Of a stretch of 37,541 bases of DNA, positions 1-7,774 are shown in pieces. Each line of letters starts with the position of its first letter. Within the stretch, counting starts at the first letter, position 1. The position numbers and the translations under genes were made by a program. The stretch covers positions 1 through 37,541 of the forward strand of contig NZ_JARBHJ010000028.1 in NCBI RefSeq assembly GCF_028864145.1, read 5' to 3'. The DNA is from Actinotignum schaalii. Lineage in GTDB: Bacteria; Actinomycetota; Actinomycetes; Actinomycetales; Actinomycetaceae. Below the pieces are notes generated by a model. That model did not search any database. It was not told the DNA's origin and saw only the letters and a program-made list of their open reading frames with translations.

Positions 1-80
<80 letters not shown>

Positions 81-100
81 ACGCCTTTGCCTACACACAA

Positions 101-182
101 AGTGGTACTGGAGCTACAGCCAACACCCGATTTTCTGTCGTGCAGTACCACTCTGTCAGGCCCGATGTTCTCCAGTACCACT
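101..182. repeat. Inverted repeat with a third half-site
   Basis: A perfect 13-bp inverted repeat: AGTGGTACTGGAG at 101-113 and its complement CTCCAGTACCACT at 170-182. A third copy of the core AGTACCACT lies at 144-152, in the orientation of the right arm. No gene covers it. It could be a protein-binding cluster, the end of a mobile element or a structural repeat; nothing in the sequence decides between these. Its closeness to the poly-C edge means the left flank cannot be trusted. Confidence 0.6.
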
Positions 183-252
183 ACGCCGGACACACACGCC
201 CTCAGCGCCGGCCTGCCGAGCCGAATCGGCCCGAGCCGGCGGCGAGGCAGGG

Positions 253-311
253 GTGTTTTTTCCGAGGTGTACTTCGCATGTACAACAAATGAAGTACATC
301 TCGGAAAACAC
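253..311. repeat. Dispersed hairpin repeat, copy A
   Basis: Left arm 253-275 and right arm 291-311 pair over about 20 bp, with two extra T on the left and one G:T mismatch, around a 15-base loop. The core arms are CCGAGGTGTACTTC and GAAGTACATCTCGG. A second, more degenerate copy occurs at 12643-12703, so this is a repeated element rather than only a terminator. Both copies lie in gene-free sequence. It could act as a terminator, or be a small MITE- or REP-like element. Confidence 0.7.
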
Positions 312-336
312 ATAGTCCCTCCCTGCTGACAAACCA

Positions 337-384
337 ATAACCCGGACTTTCCTCGGCATATCACCGACGGAAAGTCCGGGTTAT
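337..384 (-). terminator. Strong hairpin downstream of malG
   Basis: A perfect 16-bp stem (337-352 with 369-384; core AACCCGGACTTTCC) closed by an inner TCGG/CCGA stem (353-356 with 364-367). It lies 77 bases past the malG stop codon. On the minus strand it is followed by TTGGTTTG, a weak U-rich tail. It is best read as the terminator of the malEFG operon. Confidence 0.7.
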
Positions 385-461
385 GAGCAACTATTTCGGG
401 GGCAGCAGCTTAGCTCCGGCGATGCGCCACCAGGTGACCGACCGCCCGAACCGGCACCGGG

Positions 462-1466
462 CTACCCCTTCACGGACCCGCCGGTCAGTCCCGAAACGAT
501 GTAGCGCTGCAGGAAGAGGAAGAGGAGCAGAATCGGGAGTGCGGAGATAACCGCGCCGGCCGTGAACCAGCCCCACTGCTTCTCATTGCCGCCTACCCAG
601 ATATTCATACCGATAGCCAGGGTCCAATTCTCTTCTTTGGAGAGGATCGTGGAGGCCAGGATGAAATCGTTGAAAGCTCCGATGAAGGCCAGCAGCCCCA
701 CCACCGCGAGGATTGGGGTCACCAGCGGGAGCACGATAGTCCAGTAGATCTGCGAATGGCTAGCGCCGTCGATCTTCGCCGCTTCGTCCAGCTCCATTGG
801 AATGGAGTTGAAGGTTCCGTACATGAGGAAGGTATTGGCGCCCAAAGCCCCGCCCAGGTACACGCAGATCAGCGAGAGCTTGGAGTCCAGGCCGAGCACC
901 GGCACAATCTCCCCGAGCTGGCTGAGCAGCAAGAAAATTGCCACGAATGCCAGCAGCTGCGGGAACATTTGGATGACCATGAGGGCCAGCAACCCACCTT
1001 TACGCCCCCGGAAGCGGAAGCGTGAAAATGCGTAGGCCGCGGCCGCGCCCATGAGAACAGCCCCGAGCGCGGAGAAAATTCCGATCTCCAGAGTATTGGC
1101 GAACCAACGCCAAAACATCGTGGAAGTGCCCAATTGGGCGAAGTTCTGGGTGGAGATCTCCGAGAAGAGGGAGTTCGCCGAGGTCAGCGTCGTTTTGGTA
1201 TTCGGGTTGAGGGCCGCCGACAGCACGTAGATAATCGGGAAGGCCGAATAAACGACGGCAAAAAGCCCGACCAGGTGCCGGAAGCCCACCTGGGAAAACC
1301 AGCGTCCGAAACTCACCTTATTGTGGTGGCGTTCCTTATGGCTGATCTTCTCCTCGATCACGGGAACAGCGCCGCGTGCGGTCACGCCCGCGCCGCCGGA
1401 TGCACCGCCGCGCCCGGACGCGCCAGCGCCCCCGGGAACCGCCATGACTGTAGATTCGCTTGCCAT
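462..1466 (-). CDS. malG: Maltose-type ABC transporter permease MalG
   Basis: Inner-membrane permease of a carbohydrate ABC importer (MalG family), pairing with the MalF-like protein encoded just upstream to form the translocation channel. 334 residues. The first ~40 residues are a Gly/Ala-rich, poorly conserved tail (an internal Met at residue 8 is an alternative start), followed by about six membrane segments. The cytoplasmic EAA loop that docks on the transport ATPase is visible as ELDEAAKIDGASHSQIYW, followed by LPLVTPIL. The start is supported by a GAGGGGG ribosome-binding site about 8 bases upstream, and its ATG overlaps the malF stop codon by one base (TAATG), so the two are probably translationally coupled. 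No ATPase gene is present nearby. Maltose or maltodextrin is the likely cargo because of the neighbouring alpha-glucosidase, but the exact sugar is inferred. Confidence 0.9.
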   Translation of the reverse strand: MASESTVMAVPGGAGASGRGGASGGAGVTARGAVPVIEEKISHKERHHNKVSFGRWFSQVGFRHLVGLFAVVYSAFPIIYVLSAALNPNTKTTLTSANSLFSEISTQNFAQLGTSTMFWRWFANTLEIGIFSALGAVLMGAAAAYAFSRFRFRGRKGGLLALMVIQMFPQLLAFVAIFLLLSQLGEIVPVLGLDSKLSLICVYLGGALGANTFLMYGTFNSIPMELDEAAKIDGASHSQIYWTIVLPLVTPILAVVGLLAFIGAFNDFILASTILSKEENWTLAIGMNIWVGGNEKQWGWFTAGAVISALPILLLFLFLQRYIVSGLTGGSVKG

Positions 1467-3103
1467 TACTGTGCCCCCTCAATTGAACGCGAGCGCCGGA
1501 AGCTGATGAGGGAAATCGTGCCGACGATAACGAAGATGAGGATGGACATGGCCGAAGCCAGGCCGTAATTCTTCGTTGCCGCACCCGAAAGCCCGGAAAT
1601 TTGGTACACCATCGAAATGAGGATGTCCGTGGAACCCACCGGAACCGAGGCATCCGCGAATTGCGGGCCACCGCGAGTGAGCATGTAGATAAGGTTGAAG
1701 TTATTGAAGTTGAAGGCGAAGGAGGAAATAAGGAGCGGGGTCACCTGGATCATGAGCTGCGGCAAAGTAATATAGCGCCACCGCTTGAAACCACCCGCAC
1801 CGTCGATCTCCGCCGCCTCGTTGAGCTCGGACGGAATGGATTGCAGTGCCCCGGTGCAGATGAGGAACATGTAGGGGAAGCCCATCCACAAATTCACCAG
1901 GATCACCGAAAGTTTGGCCAGCCACGGATCGGTGAGCCACCCGATCTCCGCACCCCCGAAAAGCACCTGGTTGAAGAACCCGTACTTCGGGTTGAGCATG
2001 CCGGCGAAAAGGAAAGCCGTCATAAAGGAGGGGAAGGCATAGGGCAGCAGCATTATCGTGCGGTAGATTTTGCGCCCGCGCATCCGCTCATCATTCATGA
2101 CCAGCGCGAAGAACATACCCAGCAGGAAGGTGGTCGCCACCGAGAGGAAGGCAAAAGCGAAAGTCCACACCAGCACCTTGAGGAAGGGGCTGGCATAGCG
2201 GGCATCCCCGAAGGCATCGGCGAAGTTCTTGAATCCCACGGTCACCCGCCAGCCGGTGTTGAGAGTTTCACCGTCGTCAGCACGGTAGAAGCCATCGCTG
2301 GAATCCGCGTGATAGACCTTGCCGGTGGTGATATCGGTGAGGGTATCGGCCGCGGCGTCGTGCTTGAGGGTTGATTGGAAAACAAAACCGGTTGTGGCTG
2401 TTTGAGTTCCAATAAATCCATCGCCCGGGTCCTCGCTCATGGGGACGCGCAGCGCGGTGATCTCCGCTTGCCGCGCCCCGATCTGGGCGGGCGTGAGGAT
2501 CTCATATCCGGGCACTTCGGTGATCCGCTTGCCGTTGACCTGGGCATTTTTTGCGGGTACGAAGGGTGCATCCTCGGTGCCCACGAGCACTGCGCCGTCG
2601 TCGTTCACAATAGCGAAGCCAAGTTCCCCGCCCGCATCCACGACCGCGAGGGGGTACTGTGCGCTGCCTTCGACCCTCTGGGTGGAGGTGAGCAGCAGTG
2701 CTTCGGTGGCGCGCTCTTTGGTGAGCATATGGCGGTCGCCGTAGTTGGTAAACGCGATATATCCGGTGTAGAGGATAACGAACACCTGGAAAATCGCGAG
2801 GAATACCAGCCCCGGCGTGAGGTACTTGGGTGCCAGGTGTTTCCGCGAGAAATACACGTAATCCACAATGACCAGCAGTACCGTGAAGACGGCTACCAGG
2901 ATCCACGACCCTTCGTTAAAAGCCGCCGCGATAATGTAGATCCCCAGCGCGTTGACCAGCGCCATGAGGACCAGCTTGATAACAAAACCCACCGACCAGG
3001 TGCGCGCGTGCGAGGTTTCCACCGTCGGGACCTTCTTTTCCGCGCGACCGCTGAAGCGTGACGACGCCGCACGCCCGGCTCGGTTCTCCGTTTCCGTACT
3101 CAT
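1466..3103 (-). CDS. malF: Maltose-type ABC transporter permease MalF
   Basis: Inner-membrane permease subunit of the same importer, 545 residues, in the size range of MalF proteins with a large external loop. Two or more membrane segments lie within residues ~35-115. A soluble region of ~170 residues follows (MalF P2-like loop), then five or six membrane segments from ~300 onward. The EAA loop reads LNEAAEIDGAGGFKRWRY followed by LPQL. The ATG start has AGAGGT a few bases upstream. It follows malE after a 64-base gap that contains a perfect hairpin, and overlaps malG by one base. The family assignment is strong. Substrate specificity is inferred from the adjacent GH13 enzyme and LacI-type regulator. 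Confidence 0.9.
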   Translation of the reverse strand: MSTETENRAGRAASSRFSGRAEKKVPTVETSHARTWSVGFVIKLVLMALVNALGIYIIAAAFNEGSWILVAVFTVLLVIVDYVYFSRKHLAPKYLTPGLVFLAIFQVFVILYTGYIAFTNYGDRHMLTKERATEALLLTSTQRVEGSAQYPLAVVDAGGELGFAIVNDDGAVLVGTEDAPFVPAKNAQVNGKRITEVPGYEILTPAQIGARQAEITALRVPMSEDPGDGFIGTQTATTGFVFQSTLKHDAAADTLTDITTGKVYHADSSDGFYRADDGETLNTGWRVTVGFKNFADAFGDARYASPFLKVLVWTFAFAFLSVATTFLLGMFFALVMNDERMRGRKIYRTIMLLPYAFPSFMTAFLFAGMLNPKYGFFNQVLFGGAEIGWLTDPWLAKLSVILVNLWMGFPYMFLICTGALQSIPSELNEAAEIDGAGGFKRWRYITLPQLMIQVTPLLISSFAFNFNNFNLIYMLTRGGPQFADASVPVGSTDILISMVYQISGLSGAATKNYGLASAMSILIFVIVGTISLISFRRSRSIEGAQ

Positions 3104-3120
3104 GACTTACCTCTTCGCTG

Positions 3121-3160
3121 ACGCGAGGGTGACCCGGACACCTCCGAGCCACCCTCGCGT
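3121..3160 (-). promoter_or_regulatory. Intercistronic hairpin between malE and malF
   Basis: A perfect 11-bp stem, ACGCGAGGGTG at 3121-3131 with CACCCTCGCGT at 3150-3160, and an 18-base loop. It occupies most of the malE-malF gap. There is no U tract, so it is unlikely to be a full terminator. A hairpin here would be expected to stabilise the malE message or attenuate read-through, giving more binding protein than permease, as is known for binding-protein transport operons. Confidence 0.65.
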
Positions 3161-3167
3161 TCGCAGC

Positions 3168-4418
3168 TTACTTGGCTAGTTCTGCCTGCAGATTCTGGAT
3201 GAGGCTCTGCCATGCGGCCACCGGTTCGGCGCCGTCAATGACCTGAGCTTCGGTGACACCCCAGGGCACCCACACCGCACCCATTTCCGGGATGGTGGGC
3301 ATCGGCTGGGCACCTTCGGCCGCCTTGGCGAAACCTGCGGTGACCTCGTCCTTCTGGGCTTCCTGAGCCGCGGCGGTCAGCGCCGGGAGGCGGTTGCCGG
3401 CCTTGTAAATATCCAGCTGTACCTCCGGGGTGGCCATGTAATCAACGAGGAACTGGTTGGCCACAATCTGATTCTTGGACTGCGCGGAAACATAGAAGCC
3501 CTGCACGCCCACCAGCGGGGTGGCCGCCTTGGGGCCGGGTGCCGGAATCGGCTCCACCGCGACTTTGAGGCCAGCGCTGCGGAAGTCCTCAATCATCCAC
3601 GGGCCACCCAGAATATAGGGCGATTCGCCCTTCTTGAAGGCATCGACCGCAATATCGTAGGTCATCGCTGTTTCGAAAACGCCGGCCTTGCCCTGCTCGC
3701 TCAGCCAGGTGGCAAACGCTTCGCCGTTCGCCCCGCCCATGCCGAGGTTCTTGGAGGTGGAACCGTCCGCATTCGTCTCAAAAACGGGCGCCCCGAAAGA
3801 CTGCTGGAAAGGATAGTAGGTGTAAGGATCGCCCTTATCGGTGGTCTGGATGAGGAAGGGGTACTTGACGCCGGCTTCCTTGCCCTTGGCGATCATCTCA
3901 TCGAAAGTGGCCGGGGTGGAATCCGCCAGCGCGGTATTGCGGATGAGCGCGAGGTTCTCCAGCGCGTAGGGCAGGCCGTACAGGTTCCCGCCGGTGGAAA
4001 AGGCCGTGGTGGCCACGTCATTGAAGTCCTTCGCCTTATCGCCCAATTCGATAGGGGCGACGACGCCGTTCGCTACGAACTCACCGAGCCAGTCATTGGC
4101 ACCCACGGTGATATCCGGGCCCTGACCGTTCGAGACCTGGGTGAGGAACTCAGCGCGGACATCCCCGAATTCCTTGACCACGAGCTCCACGTGGTTGCCG
4201 GTTTCCGATTCGAATTTCTTCGCGGCGCTTGCCAGGGCCGGCTGGCGGTTAGAATCCGTCCACACCGTAATGGTGGCCCCGCCGCCGGCCGCCGGTGCTG
4301 CCGAGCTGGCTCCGGCAGGTGCTTCGCTCTTATCCGACGCACCGCCATTGCCACCGCAGGCACCTAAAACAAACGCCAGCGCCGATACCGCGGCCATCGC
4401 GCTTATGCTCCGTCGCAT
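3168..4418 (-). CDS. malE: Maltose-type solute-binding lipoprotein MalE
   Basis: Extracellular sugar-binding lipoprotein of the ABC importer, first gene of the malEFG operon. 416 residues. A signal peptide ends in the lipobox LGAC with Cys21 as the lipidated residue, followed by a low-complexity Gly/Ala/Ser linker to ~residue 48. The mature domain begins ITVWTDSNRQPAL and shows features of the family-1 extracellular solute-binding fold, such as KFESETGNHVELV, GQGPDI and YGLPYALENLALI. The start has a clear AAGGAG about 5 bases upstream. The maltose/maltodextrin assignment comes from the family resemblance plus the glucosidase and regulator next door; another alpha-glucoside is possible. Confidence 0.88.
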   Translation of the reverse strand: MRRSISAMAAVSALAFVLGACGGNGGASDKSEAPAGASSAAPAAGGGATITVWTDSNRQPALASAAKKFESETGNHVELVVKEFGDVRAEFLTQVSNGQGPDITVGANDWLGEFVANGVVAPIELGDKAKDFNDVATTAFSTGGNLYGLPYALENLALIRNTALADSTPATFDEMIAKGKEAGVKYPFLIQTTDKGDPYTYYPFQQSFGAPVFETNADGSTSKNLGMGGANGEAFATWLSEQGKAGVFETAMTYDIAVDAFKKGESPYILGGPWMIEDFRSAGLKVAVEPIPAPGPKAATPLVGVQGFYVSAQSKNQIVANQFLVDYMATPEVQLDIYKAGNRLPALTAAAQEAQKDEVTAGFAKAAEGAQPMPTIPEMGAVWVPWGVTEAQVIDGAEPVAAWQSLIQNLQAELAK

Positions 4419-4816
4419 TTTTACTCCTTGCGTTGATTCTTCGCTACGCGGGATCGCACCATCACGCTCCCCGTTATCTCTGAGGGTAGCGCATCATTCG
4501 GTAATTTTCACCCCTTTTTGCAGTCATTTTTACGCTGTTACATTCCACCCGGAGACTCTTGCGGACTTTTCCGCGACATTACAGCCTTTTAGCATTGTTT
4601 GTTTTCAGAAACACGTTCAGAGTAGGGGTGGCGGCCGGTGGGTAGCTGCGTCGTCGTTCTGTGCGTAACGGCGCGCAAACACGCGGACTGCGAACACGTT
4701 CCCACTATTCACGCGCCGCAGCTCCACTCCTGCGCTGGAGTTTTCAGAAAAGCCTCAGTACGATGTTTCACGACGGCGCACACCGCGCCGACCAGCACAA
4801 GGACGTCTCGGTACCC
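4419..4816. promoter_or_regulatory. Divergent mal regulatory region with two candidate operators
   Basis: This 398-base gap separates malE (minus) from the LacI-family gene (plus) and holds no convincing gene. Two copies of AACACGTTC occur at 4610-4618 and 4693-4701, each embedded in an imperfect palindrome (GAAACACGTTC at 4608-4618, GAACACGTTC at 4692-4701). They are 83 bp apart, close to eight helical turns, and are candidate operators for the adjacent regulator. A -10-like TACGAT at 4759-4764 may serve the regulator gene but lacks a good -35. The 17-mer AGCTGCGTCGTCGTTCT at 4644-4660 recurs inside nagA. Confidence 0.4.
4483..4511 (-). promoter_or_regulatory. Candidate malE promoter
   Basis: On the minus strand, a -10-like TACCCT (4483-4488) lies 17 bases from a weak -35-like GTGAAA (4506-4511). 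Transcription would begin about 55-60 bases before the malE start codon. The -35 match is poor, which would suit a regulated promoter, but this is only a consensus reading. Confidence 0.35.
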
Positions 4817-5905
4817 ATGAGTAAAATTCGCATGCAAGATGTTGCCACCCACGCGGGAGTGTCCGTGGCGACGGTGTCGCGCGTGATTAACCAGAAGGGC
4901 AATGTTAGCGAGGAAACCCGCACCGCGGTGCTGGCAGCTCTCGATATGCTCGGCTATGAGCGCCCGCCGCGTCTGAGCGAGGCGAGTGGCACCGTGGGGC
5001 TGCTTCTTCCCGAACTGACCAACCCTATTTTCCCGGTGTTCTACCAGGAGCTCGAACGGGAATTTAACGCTGCCGGGTACACCACCACCCTGGCAACCCA
5101 GGCCCCCGGAGCCCTCACCGAAGATGAAGCGGTGGCATCGCTAACAGCACGCGACGTGTGCGGGCTGGTCTTCGTCTCGGGTATGCACGCGGATTCCAAG
5201 GCCTCCCCGGAACGGTACGCGCACCTGGCCGAACGCCTTCCCTTCGTCACGATCAACGGGGCGAATCCGCGGGTTCCGGCACCTGATTTCTCTACCGACG
5301 ACGCCGAATCCATGCACCAGGCCGTGCGGCTGCTAGCTGGGCTCGGGCACAGCCGCATCGGCCTAGGCATCGGGCAGCGCCGCTATATCCCCGGCCAGCG
5401 CAAAGAAACCGGTTTTAGCGAGGCTATCGCCCAGGTTCTACCCGGGGCCGATGTGATTGTTGCAGAAACTTTCTTCACCGCCCACGGTGGTGCACGGGCG
5501 GCCGAAGCTCTCCTCGCGCGCGGGTGCACCGCCATGGTGTTCGGCTCAGATATTATGGCGCTCGGCGCGCTGGATGCCCTGGAGAGGCGCGGGGTGCGCG
5601 TGCCCGCGGATGTATCGATTGTTGGATTTGATGATTCTCCACTTATTCGGTTCATGCGCCCGGCGCTCACAACCTTGCGTCAGCCGGTGGCAGCTATCGC
5701 GCACGCCGCCTGCGCTACGCTACGGGCAGCCATGGAAGATCTGACGCCAACCCAGCGCACCAAAGCAGGGGCATCCATGACCTTCCCGGCAGAATTACTG
5801 GTGCGTTCCACCACCGCGGCCGCGCCCCTTGCGGCACCCGGAGCGGAAACCGGCGGTACAGCCGTACCCTCCCCCACTTCGGCCACTCCCTCCTCCCCTA
5901 ACTGA
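4817..5905 (+). CDS. LacI-family transcriptional regulator of the mal cassette
   Basis: DNA-binding repressor with a sugar-binding effector domain, 362 residues from the chosen ATG. The N-terminal helix-turn-helix reads MQDVATHAGVSVATVSRVIN, followed by GNVSEETR and LGYER of the hinge helix region. The periplasmic-binding-protein-like effector domain starts at VGLLLPELTNPIFP and contains FGSDIMALGALDAL and VGFDDSP, both typical of the family. The frame is open further upstream to 4661, but LacI proteins begin right before the HTH and the upstream residues look non-coding. AAGGAC precedes the ATG, though with a longish spacing of about 12 bases. The last ~35 residues are a Pro/Ala/Thr-rich tail. 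It lies 11 bases upstream of the glucosidase and is divergent from malEFG, so it very likely regulates both arms in response to the sugar. Confidence 0.9.
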   Translation: MSKIRMQDVATHAGVSVATVSRVINQKGNVSEETRTAVLAALDMLGYERPPRLSEASGTVGLLLPELTNPIFPVFYQELEREFNAAGYTTTLATQAPGALTEDEAVASLTARDVCGLVFVSGMHADSKASPERYAHLAERLPFVTINGANPRVPAPDFSTDDAESMHQAVRLLAGLGHSRIGLGIGQRRYIPGQRKETGFSEAIAQVLPGADVIVAETFFTAHGGARAAEALLARGCTAMVFGSDIMALGALDALERRGVRVPADVSIVGFDDSPLIRFMRPALTTLRQPVAAIAHAACATLRAAMEDLTPTQRTKAGASMTFPAELLVRSTTAAAPLAAPGAETGGTAVPSPTSATPSSPN

Positions 5906-5916
5906 AAGGACAGCCC

Positions 5917-7644
5917 ATGCTCCTCCACCCTGCTTCCGAGCGTGAAAACTGGTGGCGTGACGCGGTTATTTACCAGATTTACCCGCGTTCTTTTGCTTCC
6001 TCGGGCGGGCCGCTCGGGGATCTGCGCGGCATCGAGGGCCGGCTGAATTACCTAGCTGATCTGGGAATTGACGCGGTGTGGCTTTCGCCGTTCTACCGCT
6101 CCCCGCAATTCGACGCCGGATACGATGTGTCCGATTACCGCGATGTTGATCCGCGTTTCGGTACTCTCGCGGACGCCGAACGCCTCATCGAGGCCGCGCA
6201 CGAAGCCGGCCTGAGAATCATCGTTGATATCGTCCCCAACCATACTTCGTGGGATCACGAGCTTTTCCGGCGCGCGGTGGCAGCCGGCCCCGGCTCCCCC
6301 GAACGTGAGATGTTCTGGTTCCGCGCGGGGAAGAACGGGGGTAGCGAGCCTCCCACCAATTGGCGTTCCGTTTTCGGCGGGCCGGCCTGGTCACGGGTAC
6401 GCGATCTGCCTTTCGTTGCCGGTACCCCGGCTGCGGAGGAGGACCTCTACTACCTGCATCTTTTTGATCGCTCGCAGCCTGATCTCAACTGGCGCAACCC
6501 CGCGGTACGGACAGAATTCTTAGAGACGTTGCGTTTCTGGCTGGATCGGGGTGCGGACGGCTTCCGGGTGGATGTGGCCCACGGGCTCATGAAAGATCCG
6601 GCACTTCCCGATTGGTCCGGGGCGGTGGAAATGGCCGGGGTGACGGAGAAACCCGAACCGGCGCCGTTCTTTGACCGCGATGAGGTCCATGAGATTTACC
6701 GCGAGTGGCGTGCGGTGCTGGATGAGTACTCTCCCGAACGTATTCTGGTGGCGGAGGCCTGGGCGGATACCGAGGAACGCCTGGCTCGCTATATTCGCCC
6801 CGACGAAATGAACCAGGCTTTCAACTTCATTTATTTGGCCGCGCCTTTCGAGCGCGAAGCGCTGCGCGACATTATTGTGCAGTCCCTGCGCCAATCGGAT
6901 CGGGTGGGGGCACCCACCACCTGGGTGCTCTCGAACCACGACGGCGTGCGAGTGTGCTCGCGCCTGGGCTACCGAGATACTTCCCGCGGAGCCAACGGCA
7001 TCGGGGCTCATGATCCACAACCGGATCGCGAGCTGGGGGCCCGCCGCGCCCTGGCATGGCATCAGCTCACCGCCGGACTGCCGGGGGTCTACTACATTTA
7101 CCAGGGCGAGGAACGTAATCTGCCCGAGCATACGTCGCTCCCGGATGAGGTGCGCGAAGATCCCACCTTCGCCCGTACACAGGGTGCGGAACTGGGGCGG
7201 GATGGCTGCCGGGTTCCGCTCCCCTGGGAATCGGATCGCCCCGGTTTCGGTTTCTCCCCGGACGGTGCCACCTGGCTCCCGCAGGGTGAAGATTGGGCGC
7301 GCTATACGGTGGATGTGCAGGAGGCTGATCCGCACTCACCGCTCCACTTCTTCCGCACCCTGCTGCGCCTGCGCGATGAGCTGGAGCTCGGGGTGGGTTC
7401 CCTCGAGGATGTGTGCGATGAATACGGCGCCGGCGTGCTCGCTTATGTCAATCGCGCCGCGAACAGCAACCGGGCTGCGCATGCGCAGCGTCCACCGGTT
7501 CTTATGCTCACGGTCTTCGACGACGCCGCTCCGCTTCCCTCCGGTTGGCGGGTCCTGCTGGCCTCGGATCCGGCGGCCAGTTCCTTGGGTGAAGGGGAGA
7601 TGATCCCGGCGGATACCACCGTCTGGCTGGTGCCGGTCGAATAG
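5917..7644 (+). CDS. GH13 alpha-glucosidase
   Basis: Cytoplasmic glycoside hydrolase family 13 enzyme, 575 residues, releasing glucose from imported alpha-glucosides. The four conserved GH13 regions are visible: DIVPNH (104-109), GFRVDVAHG with nucleophile Asp219, LVAEAW with acid/base Glu280, and LSNHD with transition-state stabiliser Asp342. The N-terminal VIYQIYPRSF and the domain-B segment with LHLFDRSQPDLNWRNP are typical of alpha-glucosidase/oligo-1,6-glucosidase members. No signal peptide is present, consistent with action on transported oligosaccharides. AAAGGAC precedes the ATG by 6-7 bases, and the gene follows the regulator by 11 bases, so they are co-transcribed. Preference for alpha-1,4 versus alpha-1,6 linkage cannot be fixed from sequence reading alone. 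Confidence 0.9.
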   Translation: MLLHPASERENWWRDAVIYQIYPRSFASSGGPLGDLRGIEGRLNYLADLGIDAVWLSPFYRSPQFDAGYDVSDYRDVDPRFGTLADAERLIEAAHEAGLRIIVDIVPNHTSWDHELFRRAVAAGPGSPEREMFWFRAGKNGGSEPPTNWRSVFGGPAWSRVRDLPFVAGTPAAEEDLYYLHLFDRSQPDLNWRNPAVRTEFLETLRFWLDRGADGFRVDVAHGLMKDPALPDWSGAVEMAGVTEKPEPAPFFDRDEVHEIYREWRAVLDEYSPERILVAEAWADTEERLARYIRPDEMNQAFNFIYLAAPFEREALRDIIVQSLRQSDRVGAPTTWVLSNHDGVRVCSRLGYRDTSRGANGIGAHDPQPDRELGARRALAWHQLTAGLPGVYYIYQGEERNLPEHTSLPDEVREDPTFARTQGAELGRDGCRVPLPWESDRPGFGFSPDGATWLPQGEDWARYTVDVQEADPHSPLHFFRTLLRLRDELELGVGSLEDVCDEYGAGVLAYVNRAANSNRAAHAQRPPVLMLTVFDDAAPLPSGWRVLLASDPAASSLGEGEMIPADTTVWLVPVE

Positions 7645-7686
7645 ATCGCCCCGAAATATTCCGCGCTGACATTAAGCGGCACGGCA

Positions 7687-7721
7687 CGAGGCGCCCGATC
7701 CCTGATGGTTCGGGCGCCTCG
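7687..7721. terminator. Bidirectional hairpin after the alpha-glucosidase gene
   Basis: A perfect 12-bp GC-rich stem, CGAGGCGCCCGA (7687-7698) with TCGGGCGCCTCG (7710-7721), and an 11-base loop. It is followed on the plus strand by TTATCTTAT. It sits between the converging glucosidase gene (stop 7644) and the minus-strand gene ending at 7775, so it can terminate both. Confidence 0.8.
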
Positions 7722-7774
7722 TTATCTTATGCCGCTAGAAAACTAACGCCGGCCTTATGAGACCCGCGCCCGCT

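Noticed and set aside
87-359. Short open frames in the repeat region after the poly-C
   Set aside because: They run through the hairpin arms, which translate to similar peptides on both strands; no ribosome-binding site and no domain.
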